Assembly: GCA_016934825.1 (NCBI GenBank) | Contig: JAFGSB010000161.1 | Coordinates: 1-34,280, forward strand | Length of the DNA stretch: 34,280 bases | Direction of reading: 5' to 3' | Source: Candidatus Zhuqueibacterota bacterium | GTDB lineage: Bacteria > Zhuqueibacterota > Zhuqueibacteria > Residuimicrobiales > Krinioviventaceae | Translations under genes and position numbers: made by a program | Shown: positions 14,498 through 22,975 of the stretch, in pieces | How the letters are laid out: each line of letters starts with the position of its first letter | Numbering within the stretch: the stretch's first letter is position 1 | The notes under the pieces: generated by a model | Told to the model about the DNA's origin: nothing | The model's database searches: none | Seen by the model: only the letters and a program-made list of their open reading frames with translations

Positions 14498-17158
14498 ATG
14501 TTCAAGAGTTCAATATATTATAATAAAATACACGCTGAAATTATCTTTATACTCATATTTATTATATTATCAACCGTAGGGTCTTCTTTTGCCACAACAA
14601 TTAATGATATCGAGATCATTCCCAAAGTGACAATAGAATCTACGAACGAAGGTTACAGTCCTTTTGTAGCTGTAAATCCGGTCGACAAGTTTCCGCATGT
14701 TTTTTGGTGTAAAAACGGCGATATTTACCACTCTTATCGAAAGGCGGACGGGGCCTGGAAGGCGTATGAGATTTTTCCTGATGGCGGATATAATGTATAC
14801 AGCGTCGATGAAGATGAGGACAGCGTGCTTTTCCGTAAGCCCATTCGGAATGTCGCCGTGGAATTTGATACGCTGGGTGTCATGCATCTCGTCTTCGCGG
14901 AAGAAAACGGCGGTATTTATCACATGAAAAGAAGCGGCGGAACATGGACCCAGCCGCAGCTTGTCTGTAAAAATACAATAACCAAAGTCAATCTGGATAT
15001 TGCCCTTTTTGAAAACCGGATTTACATCTGCTATGAAGAGGGCAGGGACGATAAACTCTACACGGTGGAGTTTGACGGCACACAATGGAAAAAACCTTTA
15101 TTCATGACTGGGGGAGAATTTTGTTATCTGGCAACCAGTGATAACGGTTATTTATATTTCAGCTCGCGCACAAGCGTCAATCCCCGGAACGCTTATTTCG
15201 CGTATATTGCACCGGGCGGCACTTCATGGCAAAGAGTGAATAATGTCACCAATGCAACCATTAAAGTGGGGGCCGGGCCGCATTTGACGGTATCCAACGG
15301 ACGGATTTTTCTGGCATGGCCGGGATTGACCAATCTGGGTGATAATGATAAACAAACGGCCCTGTTTTGCGCGTCCGCGCTGGAACCGGGTAACAGTTGG
15401 ACGCCTCAATTCGGCGCGGATACATTATTTTATGAAAATACCGGAGACCCGTTTCCCCGTGTTGCCGCCTATGAAGACGGTACGGTTGTGTATTTGAATT
15501 CCCGGCGCCTGATATCCCGTTTTATGATCTGGAACGGCACGGCCTGGAGCGGGTACCGACAGGCGCCATGGGGTGAAACGTTGTCGGAGGTGGCCAGCGA
15601 TGGACTTACGGTATGGGTAATATCGTTAAGTCTCAGCAAAAGCCGTCCGTGGTGGAAAGGACCGATATCGATTACCGGATTAAAAAATATCGCCCCTTAC
15701 CTGAACGTGACGCCGCCGGAATTGACGGCCGCCAATAAAGTCAACGGCAATAATTTACAGTTAACGTTTACCGAAGTTTTGGGTGCAACCTCATACAGGG
15801 TGTATCGTGGAACAACTGCCGTTTTTACCCCGGATTTACAGAATGGAACGAACAGGATTGCTGCGGATGTTGTCGACCAGGACACAGGAACTCCCGGCAT
15901 TCAGTGGACCGATACCGATAACGTAACCGGCAACCCGGCCGTAAATTATTTTTATGCCGTGACAGCCGTCGGTGCAAAGGAAAGTGATCCCTCGAATAAA
16001 ATCGGCGAGTTTGATTATCAGCTTGTCACAACCACTTCCACGGATTTTAATGAAATTGCCCTGCCGCTTGAATTGACCGGTATAACTAAAGCAAATGAAC
16101 TGATGAATGTTATCCCGTACTGCAATTCAATTGCCAGGTGGGACGCCGCCTCTCAGGGATATGTGCAATATATTCCGGAACTGACATTTACGGATTTTGA
16201 TATACAGGCGGGACGTCCCTATTACGTCAATATAACCGCGAATTCGGTTTTTACCCTGACCGGCAGCGTCATTTCCCCGGTGTTCAATTTACTGACAACG
16301 GAATCGACCAGTTTTAATGAGATTGTGCTGCCTCTGGATAAAACATCCATAACCAAAGCTTCGGAGTTGTTGACTGATGTACAGGATTGCGACGCGGTTG
16401 CGCAGTGGAATGCCGTTTTACAAAATTATGATATGTACATCCCCGCTCAGTCGTTTTCCGATTTCCAGACCAAAGTCGGTTATCCTTATTATATTCATGT
16501 GACATCGGGCAGTACATGGCCCGGGAGCGGACTACTGAAAAACAATTTGACGGCCATACAATCGACACGATCGCTGTCAAAGGTTCCTCACGCGGTTTAT
16601 GGAAACCTGAATTCCGCCATGCCTGATATTCATTTTACGGCAAGTATAGAGGGCAGGCCCGATGATATATTGACTGAAAAATCACCCGGATGTTTTTTGC
16701 AGGACTCGAAATTTGTTGTACAGACAGGCAGTTTTATCCACGGCTGGCAGATAGGCGACAAACTGAAAATTCAATTTCATGATGTTAACGGAAATACGGT
16801 CGGGCAGGCGCGGGCAATTTTAAGCGCAAATGCTTTTGACAAGACTGCCGATACAGAGTTGACAATAAGGAATATCCCCGCAGATTACCATTTGATGCAG
16901 AATTTCCCGAATCCGTTCAACCCGGAAACTTTGATCAGTTTTAGTATTCCGAAAGATGGTCATGTCGGTCTGCTGGTGTTTAATACGATGGGACAAAAAA
17001 TACGTACCCTTGTCAATGAGTACAAAAATGCCGGTACATTTAACGTGACCTGGGACGGAAGGAATGACGCGGGTTTGAATGTATCGTCCGGAACATATAT
17101 CTATGTATTGAAAAGCGGCGATATGAACATTAAACGAAAAGCGGTACTGCTTCGTTAA
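14498..17158 (+). CDS. Secreted beta-propeller-like protein with FN3 and T9SS sorting domain
   Basis: An 886-residue exported protein with a signal peptide ending near SSFA. Residues about 40-400 contain repeated strands and turns such as HVFWCKNGDIYHSYR, MHLVFAEENGGIYHMKR and IYICYEEGRDDKLYTV, the pattern of a sialidase/BNR-like beta-propeller. The Asp-box consensus is weak and no catalytic residues can be assigned. Then follow FN3 (about 400-504), two CNSVARWN modules (about 509-675), one PHxVxG module (about 696-794) and the sorting domain (MQNFPNPFNPET). The C-terminal half, from FN3 onward, is colinear with and clearly homologous to that of the preceding gene, so the two arose by duplication with exchange of the N-terminal business end. 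The ATG at 14498 follows AGGAGATAAA; the in-frame ATG at 14459 has no such site and would spoil the signal peptide. Confidence 0.85.
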   Translation: MFKSSIYYNKIHAEIIFILIFIILSTVGSSFATTINDIEIIPKVTIESTNEGYSPFVAVNPVDKFPHVFWCKNGDIYHSYRKADGAWKAYEIFPDGGYNVYSVDEDEDSVLFRKPIRNVAVEFDTLGVMHLVFAEENGGIYHMKRSGGTWTQPQLVCKNTITKVNLDIALFENRIYICYEEGRDDKLYTVEFDGTQWKKPLFMTGGEFCYLATSDNGYLYFSSRTSVNPRNAYFAYIAPGGTSWQRVNNVTNATIKVGAGPHLTVSNGRIFLAWPGLTNLGDNDKQTALFCASALEPGNSWTPQFGADTLFYENTGDPFPRVAAYEDGTVVYLNSRRLISRFMIWNGTAWSGYRQAPWGETLSEVASDGLTVWVISLSLSKSRPWWKGPISITGLKNIAPYLNVTPPELTAANKVNGNNLQLTFTEVLGATSYRVYRGTTAVFTPDLQNGTNRIAADVVDQDTGTPGIQWTDTDNVTGNPAVNYFYAVTAVGAKESDPSNKIGEFDYQLVTTTSTDFNEIALPLELTGITKANELMNVIPYCNSIARWDAASQGYVQYIPELTFTDFDIQAGRPYYVNITANSVFTLTGSVISPVFNLLTTESTSFNEIVLPLDKTSITKASELLTDVQDCDAVAQWNAVLQNYDMYIPAQSFSDFQTKVGYPYYIHVTSGSTWPGSGLLKNNLTAIQSTRSLSKVPHAVYGNLNSAMPDIHFTASIEGRPDDILTEKSPGCFLQDSKFVVQTGSFIHGWQIGDKLKIQFHDVNGNTVGQARAILSANAFDKTADTELTIRNIPADYHLMQNFPNPFNPETLISFSIPKDGHVGLLVFNTMGQKIRTLVNEYKNAGTFNVTWDGRNDAGLNVSSGTYIYVLKSGDMNIKRKAVLLR
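16022..16520 (+). repeat. Tandem CNSVARWN protein modules (second pair)
   Basis: Two in-frame copies (16022-16294 and 16295-16520) parallel the pair in the previous gene: STDFNEIALPL, CNSIARWD, then RPYYVNIT in the first copy; TSFNEIVLPL, CDAVAQWN, then GYPYYIHVT in the second. First copies of the two genes resemble each other more than they resemble the second copies, which suggests the pair was duplicated as a unit. Confidence 0.65.
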
Positions 17159-17188
17159 CCCCTTAAAAAATTTTTTTGGATAAATAAA

Positions 17189-17869
17189 ATGTTTAAAAGA
17201 ATAAATTTTTTTGTTTATATTTTATCAATTTGTTTTTCAACGGTCCTGTACAGTGGAGGGGTTCCGCACGCGGTTGTCGGAACTCTACAGTATTCCGACG
17301 GACGATTCCCTTCAACGGTCGACTGGAAAGCATTTATAACGGCAAGATCAACGGATGTACTTGAATTCGAAAAGCCCTCCTTATATGACAGCCTGTCCGG
17401 AGGATTTTTAATTCAGTGCGCCGGGTTTTTGTCCTGGACTGCGGGGGAAACCCTGCATGTTGATTTTACGGACAATCAAAATGCCGCCGGTTCGGCGGAT
17501 GTGGTTCTGACTTTCAATCCTGTGGATGACGCCGGCGTCATCATTTTAAAAGAACCCGCCGGCGTGGAACATTCAGATAACGAAAAACCGGTAAAGTTTG
17601 AGTTATATCAAAATTATCCCAATCCTTTTAATCCGGAAACGGTAATCGCTTTTATGATTGACACGCCCCAATATGTCACGTTAAATATTTATAATTCTTC
17701 GGGTCAGTTGATCAAAACGTTATTTTCAGGATTTAAGGGCAGCGGGGAACATCATGTGATATGGAATGGAAAAGACAGGACGGGATGTCCGGCCGCAAGC
17801 GGATTATATTTATATGTTTTAAACGGAGAGAATTTTACCCGACAATTAAAAGCACATTTATTACGATGA
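17189..17869 (+). CDS. Minimal secreted PHxVxG-module protein with T9SS sorting domain
   Basis: A 226-residue exported protein consisting only of a signal peptide, one copy of the PHxVxG module (about residues 25-122: VPHAVVG, then LQYSDGRFPSTVDWKAF, LSWTAGETLHVDF) and a T9SS sorting domain (YQNYPNPFNPET, SSGQLIKTLF, GLYLYVL). It is the simplest carrier of a module found in four neighbouring giants. That makes it the natural reference copy for what the module does alone. The gene starts 30 bp after the previous stop, without a strong Shine-Dalgarno site. Function unknown; a small surface or matrix protein is plausible. Confidence 0.8.
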   Translation: MFKRINFFVYILSICFSTVLYSGGVPHAVVGTLQYSDGRFPSTVDWKAFITARSTDVLEFEKPSLYDSLSGGFLIQCAGFLSWTAGETLHVDFTDNQNAAGSADVVLTFNPVDDAGVIILKEPAGVEHSDNEKPVKFELYQNYPNPFNPETVIAFMIDTPQYVTLNIYNSSGQLIKTLFSGFKGSGEHHVIWNGKDRTGCPAASGLYLYVLNGENFTRQLKAHLLR

Positions 17870-17911
17870 GACTGTTTTGATCATGAAATTTATTAACAGA
17901 AGGAATTTAAC

Positions 17912-20900
17912 GTGAAGATCAGGCATGTATCTTTTTTATTTATCGCGACAATATTATTTATTATAAATTTGTTCAGTTTTGTTGATGTATTCGCACAAGC
18001 TCCGCATTCAGTCGGCGGCAGGCTTGAATATTCTGACGGAACACATCCGGCAAGTGTCACCTGGAGTGCTTATTTGACCAAAAATCCCGGTAAAACAATC
18101 AACCAGGATGCGCCGGGTTCCGAATATTATGGTGCATCCTCGGGTGAATTCATTATCCAGATAAGCGGCGTGAATGCTTTGCCGGAATGGTCAGCCGGAG
18201 ATGTGCTGCATATTGATTTTAATGACGGAGACGGTTACACCGCTTCATTAGATGTTACGCTAACGACGGAACCTTACGAGTACGTTGGTACAGTAACACT
18301 GATACGGTATCCGCGCCAGATCACTATTACCACGAATCCGTCGGGATTGCAATTTATCGCCGACGGCAGTACGTATACCGCGCCGCATACATTTACATGG
18401 GAACAGGGTTCCGGGCATACCTTGGATGTCACGTCCCCGCAATCATTGGGGGTAACCGGTGTTCAATATACTTTTGCCTCCTGGAGCGACGGCGGTTCCA
18501 AACTGCATAGTTATACGGTTCCCCTCGGCGATGAAATCCTGACCGCCGCGTTTAATACGCAGTATCAATTGAATATTATTTCCCCTCACGGAAATCCGCA
18601 GGGCGGGGGCTGGTACAATGCGGGTACCGGGGCACAATTCAGTATTACCTCGCCGGAGTCGGGCGGAACCGGCAAACAATTCGTGTTCACCGGTTGGACC
18701 GGAAGCGGCAGCGGCTCATATACCGGTACGCAGACCACATACACCGTAGTCATGAACAATCCAATTACCGAGACCGCCGGCTGGAAAACCCAGTTCCGGC
18801 TTACAACCGGCGTAAGCCCCGCGGGAAGCGGGACCGTAACGGCTAATCCATCCGGGACCTGGTTTGACAGCAGCGCAGTAGTCGGTTTGTCCGCGACAGC
18901 CAATTCCGGATTTATGTGGAGCAAATGGTCGGGTGACCTGAGCGGTACGACAAATCCGGTTAATATCACGATGAATGCTCCCAAAAACGTAACCGCGAAT
19001 TTTGGCAAACCTGTGCAGATTACCATAAATACCAGTCCGGCAAACCGGCGTTTTTCTGTCGACGGCAGCAATTATACGACACCGCAGACTTTTACATGGG
19101 CGGAAAACAGCCTGCATAATATTTCCGTAACCACACCGCAGGCCGGAACAACGGGAATACAATATACGTTCACGGCATGGAGCCCGGGCGGCAGTACGGC
19201 CCCGGTCCTGACATATACGGTCCCCGGAACCAACCAGACCATAACAGCGAATTTTAAAACCCAATATGAATTGTCGGTAATTTCGGAAAGAGGGGAGCCA
19301 TCGGGGGCCGGATGGTATGACGCCGGTTCAAACGCGCAGTTCAGTGTAACGACGCCGGTTTCCGGCGGAACGGGTACGCAATATGTATTTACGGGCTGGA
19401 CCGGCAGCGGCAACGGTTCCTATACCGGCACACAGACCACATACACCGTTATTATGAACAATCCGATGACGGAAACGGCAAGCTGGAAAAAGCAATATTA
19501 TTTGACCGTGAATTCCGGGTTCGGCAATCCGCAGGGTCAGGGGTGGTACGATTCCGGCGCAACGGCGGCGTTCTCCGTGACCTCGCCGGATGTTCGGGGA
19601 AACACAAAATACATTTTTTTAAACTGGTCAGGAGCATATAACGGCAGTGAAACCGGTCATTCGATTTCAATGAATGCGCCCAAAACTGTGACCGCCGCCT
19701 GGAAAACGCAGCATTATCTGACAACCGCGGAAAATCCGGATGCCGGCGGAGATATGACACCCGTTCCCCCAGGTGGCTGGTATGACGAAAACGAGGTTGT
19801 GAATTTGAACGCGACAGTGAATACGGGTTATGCATGGGGCGGATGGTCCGGTTCGTTGAGCGGTACCATAAGACCAACTTTAATAACCATGGACACGTCA
19901 AAGAGCGTTACGGCCAATTTTAACAAAGTTTCTCAAATTACCGTAAAAACGAATATCGACGGTTTTGAGTTTTCAGTGGATGAGGCAAATTATTATTCCG
20001 CCAGAACCTTTTCGTGGATAGTGGGCAGTACCCACACCCTGGCGACGGCGTCTCCGCAGGATTATAACGCCACCCCTTACATTTTTACATCCTGGAGCGA
20101 CGGCGGGACCATCAATCACACATATACGGTTGCCGATAAAAAGGATACCGTAACGGCCTTTTTTGAACCGAGGGAATTTAAACTGACAATGGCGGTTGAA
20201 CCCCTGAATACCGGTTCGACCACACCCGCTGTCGGTGTTCATGTCTACAATCCCGGGCAGGTCGTATCTATTTCGGCCGTTCCGATTTCCGGATACAGGT
20301 TTATCAAATGGATCGGAGATGTGGACAGCCCGGATTCTCCCGCAACAACCGTTACCATGGATGACAACAAGGCGGTCATTGCCAAATTTATCCGGATCGG
20401 AGATGTCCGGGTCACGACAGACCCGGAAGGTCTTCGTATTGTTGTCGATCAGACAGCCTATACATCGCCGCAGGATTTTCACTGGACACCCGGTACAAAC
20501 CATACGATCAGTATCGATTCTACGACGCAAAACCGCGGGAGCGGCACCCGTTTTATATTTCAGCGCTGGAGTGACGACGGAGCCGCGGCCCACCAGATAA
20601 CCGTTAATGAGGAATATATTTATACGGCGGAATTTCTGACCCGCTACAAACTGACTACCGCTGACGACCCGGCAGCGGGCGGTTCAATGACACCCGCGCC
20701 TCCCGGCAATTGGTACGATATGGGTACACGTGTTGAAGTAAAAGCCAGGCCGGATACACTGAACGGTTATATTTTTTCAGGCTGGAGCGGCGATTTAAGC
20801 GGTAAAACCAATCCGGATTCCGTTTTGATGGACGGCCCCAAAATCATAACGGCAAAATATACCCGCATGTTAAATGTCCGTATCAATACCGTACCTGATA

Positions 20901-22405
20901 GTATGTCCGTAATTGTTGATGAAATAAAGTATACATCGCCTTGCGATTTTACCTGGGAGGACGGTTCCACACATAGCCTGGGTGCGGATACACTCAAGAG
21001 CGACGGTCCCGGAAAGAGATATATCTTTGATAACTGGAGTGATGCAAAGCCTTTATTGCACACGGTAACTGTAATGTCGGATACTGTTTTCACTGCAAGT
21101 TATAACCGGCAGTATTATCTGTCCACATTTGTCGATCCGGCTGACGGCGGCAGTATAACCCCAGCAGCGCCCGGGGCGTGGTTCGATCGGGACAGCAGGG
21201 TAGAGCTGCTGGCGAAAGCAAATACGAATTTGGATTATATTTTTTCCGAGTGGACGGGCGCCCTCACCGGAAACCAGAACCCGGACACACTGACACTGGA
21301 TGCGCCCAAATCGGTTACGGCTCATTTTCGTTCCAGTGATGACCAGGCGCCGATCCTGTCTTATGTATACCCGGCCGACGGTTCCAAACAGATCCCCCGG
21401 AACGAATCCATTCAATTCAAAGTTACGGATACCGGAACGGGAATCAAATTAAATTCCCTGCAATTCTATGTGAACAATAAAACGATTGTCAAAAACGGAT
21501 TGGATTTCACCGGCGGTTTGGCCACGGTCAAGTATACAGGTAAAAGTTGTTCCGTATTTTATGATCCCCCGGAATATTTTATGCCAGACAGCACGATAAC
21601 CTTAAATATTCAGTGCCAGGATCTTTCCAGGCTGAATAACATGATGGACAGTACAGCCGGTTTTGTTGTCGGCGCGGCAACAGTAGCCTGCACAAAAACG
21701 GACACATTGGATCAGAATGGCGGCGTCGTATTTGATGATTCAACCGGAATCGTTATGTTCGTGCCCGACAGCGCATTAACGGATACGACAATTTTAACAA
21801 TCGGCCGTGTAAACTCTTATCCGGAATTACCGGCGGATGATAAGGAATACCAGACAGCGGTCCATTTCGGGCCGTCCGGACTCCGGTTCGCCGACTCTGT
21901 GACCGTAACCATACCGTATGATCAATCCGTACTCGATAACGCCGGCGTCGCCAGACCGGAAGATCTGACAGTATATTATTATTCGGTTTTCGAAGGTAGT
22001 TGGCATACTTTAAAAATCATTAATTCCAATGCGCAGAATATTTATGTTAAAATAAAAGAGTTATGTTACCTGGTATACGGAGAAAAAAATTCTACCTATT
22101 CCGAACCCGGGAAATTTTTCGGCCCGACAACATTTGAGTTGTCACAGAATTACCCGAATCCATTTAATCCGCAGACGACGATTAAATACCAGGTGCCGCA
22201 GAATGTATATGTTACACTGGAAATATTTAATATTAATGGTCAAAAGATTAAAACCCTCATCCGCGAAGACAGGATGGCGGGGTATTATACCGTCGTTTGG
22301 GACGGTACAAATGATTATAATATGGCTGTCTCTACCGGTATGTACTTTTTAAAAATGAAAGCCGGAGAATATGTTAAAATCATCAAGATGTCATTTCTAA
22401 AATGA
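17912..22405 (+). CDS. Giant adhesin-like InlB-B-repeat protein, T9SS cargo
   Basis: A 1497-residue exported protein. A signal peptide ends at about VFAQ. Then comes one PHxVxG module (about 30-130). Next are about 13 repeats of 70-80 residues (about 137-1140) in two classes: five of class A (ITITTNPSGLQF, VDGxxY, TFTWxxGSxHT) and eight of class B (SPAGSGTVT, WYDxG, GWSGxLSG, VTANF), the latter like divergent InlB B-repeats. An Ig-like domain (QAPILSYVYPADGSKQIPRN), a ZU5-like domain (NGGVVFDDSTGIVMFVPDSA, then FGPSGLRFADSVTVTIPYD) and the sorting domain (SQNYPNPFNPQT) follow. A surface stalk or adhesin role is inferred from architecture. The GTG start follows AGAAGGAA. Composition is richer in GC than the intergenic DNA, as in its neighbours. 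Confidence 0.85.
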   Translation: MKIRHVSFLFIATILFIINLFSFVDVFAQAPHSVGGRLEYSDGTHPASVTWSAYLTKNPGKTINQDAPGSEYYGASSGEFIIQISGVNALPEWSAGDVLHIDFNDGDGYTASLDVTLTTEPYEYVGTVTLIRYPRQITITTNPSGLQFIADGSTYTAPHTFTWEQGSGHTLDVTSPQSLGVTGVQYTFASWSDGGSKLHSYTVPLGDEILTAAFNTQYQLNIISPHGNPQGGGWYNAGTGAQFSITSPESGGTGKQFVFTGWTGSGSGSYTGTQTTYTVVMNNPITETAGWKTQFRLTTGVSPAGSGTVTANPSGTWFDSSAVVGLSATANSGFMWSKWSGDLSGTTNPVNITMNAPKNVTANFGKPVQITINTSPANRRFSVDGSNYTTPQTFTWAENSLHNISVTTPQAGTTGIQYTFTAWSPGGSTAPVLTYTVPGTNQTITANFKTQYELSVISERGEPSGAGWYDAGSNAQFSVTTPVSGGTGTQYVFTGWTGSGNGSYTGTQTTYTVIMNNPMTETASWKKQYYLTVNSGFGNPQGQGWYDSGATAAFSVTSPDVRGNTKYIFLNWSGAYNGSETGHSISMNAPKTVTAAWKTQHYLTTAENPDAGGDMTPVPPGGWYDENEVVNLNATVNTGYAWGGWSGSLSGTIRPTLITMDTSKSVTANFNKVSQITVKTNIDGFEFSVDEANYYSARTFSWIVGSTHTLATASPQDYNATPYIFTSWSDGGTINHTYTVADKKDTVTAFFEPREFKLTMAVEPLNTGSTTPAVGVHVYNPGQVVSISAVPISGYRFIKWIGDVDSPDSPATTVTMDDNKAVIAKFIRIGDVRVTTDPEGLRIVVDQTAYTSPQDFHWTPGTNHTISIDSTTQNRGSGTRFIFQRWSDDGAAAHQITVNEEYIYTAEFLTRYKLTTADDPAAGGSMTPAPPGNWYDMGTRVEVKARPDTLNGYIFSGWSGDLSGKTNPDSVLMDGPKIITAKYTRMLNVRINTVPDSMSVIVDEIKYTSPCDFTWEDGSTHSLGADTLKSDGPGKRYIFDNWSDAKPLLHTVTVMSDTVFTASYNRQYYLSTFVDPADGGSITPAAPGAWFDRDSRVELLAKANTNLDYIFSEWTGALTGNQNPDTLTLDAPKSVTAHFRSSDDQAPILSYVYPADGSKQIPRNESIQFKVTDTGTGIKLNSLQFYVNNKTIVKNGLDFTGGLATVKYTGKSCSVFYDPPEYFMPDSTITLNIQCQDLSRLNNMMDSTAGFVVGAATVACTKTDTLDQNGGVVFDDSTGIVMFVPDSALTDTTILTIGRVNSYPELPADDKEYQTAVHFGPSGLRFADSVTVTIPYDQSVLDNAGVARPEDLTVYYYSVFEGSWHTLKIINSNAQNIYVKIKELCYLVYGEKNSTYSEPGKFFGPTTFELSQNYPNPFNPQTTIKYQVPQNVYVTLEIFNINGQKIKTLIREDRMAGYYTVVWDGTNDYNMAVSTGMYFLKMKAGEYVKIIKMSFLK
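18319..21330 (+). repeat. Mixed class A/class B InlB-like repeat tract
   Basis: Class A copies begin near 18319, 19018, 19939, 20407 and 20878; class B copies fill the intervals and follow the last A. The copies are diverged at DNA level apart from two near-identical stretches, GSYTGTQTTYTV at about 18710 and 19425, which suggest local duplication or conversion. Confidence 0.75.
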
Positions 22406-22975
22406 GGAAAATGTAGACTATCAGGTCGGTAAACCAGATTCGTATGAGCTTGCAGGTAGATAAAAATTGCTTAATTGAGTGAAAATGGTAATGGTATAGA
22501 CGATTGTCGGAAGTAATATATTTATCTCCGTCTGACGGTTATACCGGTTGAATGGCGACGTCCCTTAAAACTCAGGGGTCAGGCCTATCATCCCTATTAA
22601 CAAGTAGTTGTTAAAATAATAAATCGGCTATTATCAATGGCATATTTATTGTAAAGTCATTTGGGATATGTGGATTTTGGACCGGTTTTATATATAACCG
22701 TTTGATTTTAAATGTATTGCAGAATTATATTACAGTTAGTTTCCGAATTCTTTCTCTGACCAGAGTATAACTTGATTGTCCCGTATAAAATATTCAAGTG
22801 GGATAAATTTATATTAAAGTAATTAAATTAAAGGAGAAAAGCAGTATCAGAGACGAATAGAACAATTTAGAAAACGGCAATATAGTCACAATTTTAAGTA
22901 ACATTATTTTAAAACACAATAAAGAATGTTAGAATTAATATTGATTTTGACAAATACACTATGGAGGATCAGAAA
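22406..22975. other. Intergenic region between the two giant adhesin genes
   Basis: This 570-bp AT-rich gap holds no convincing gene or RNA. No clear T-tract terminator follows the upstream gene. The one structured element I can support is an 18-bp near-palindrome at 22683-22700. The far end carries the GGAGG ribosome site of the next gene. Confidence 0.6.
22683..22700. promoter_or_regulatory. Near-palindromic possible operator
   Basis: CGGTTTTATATATAACCG is an 18-bp palindrome with one mismatched pair. It lies about 275 bp upstream of the second giant adhesin gene. It could bind a dimeric regulator; no recognisable promoter hexamers flank it convincingly. Confidence 0.25.

Noticed and set aside
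19973-20593. Minus-strand frame of 206 codons
   Set aside because: It is antisense to repeat-coding DNA with biased codon composition; no ribosome site or domain is visible.
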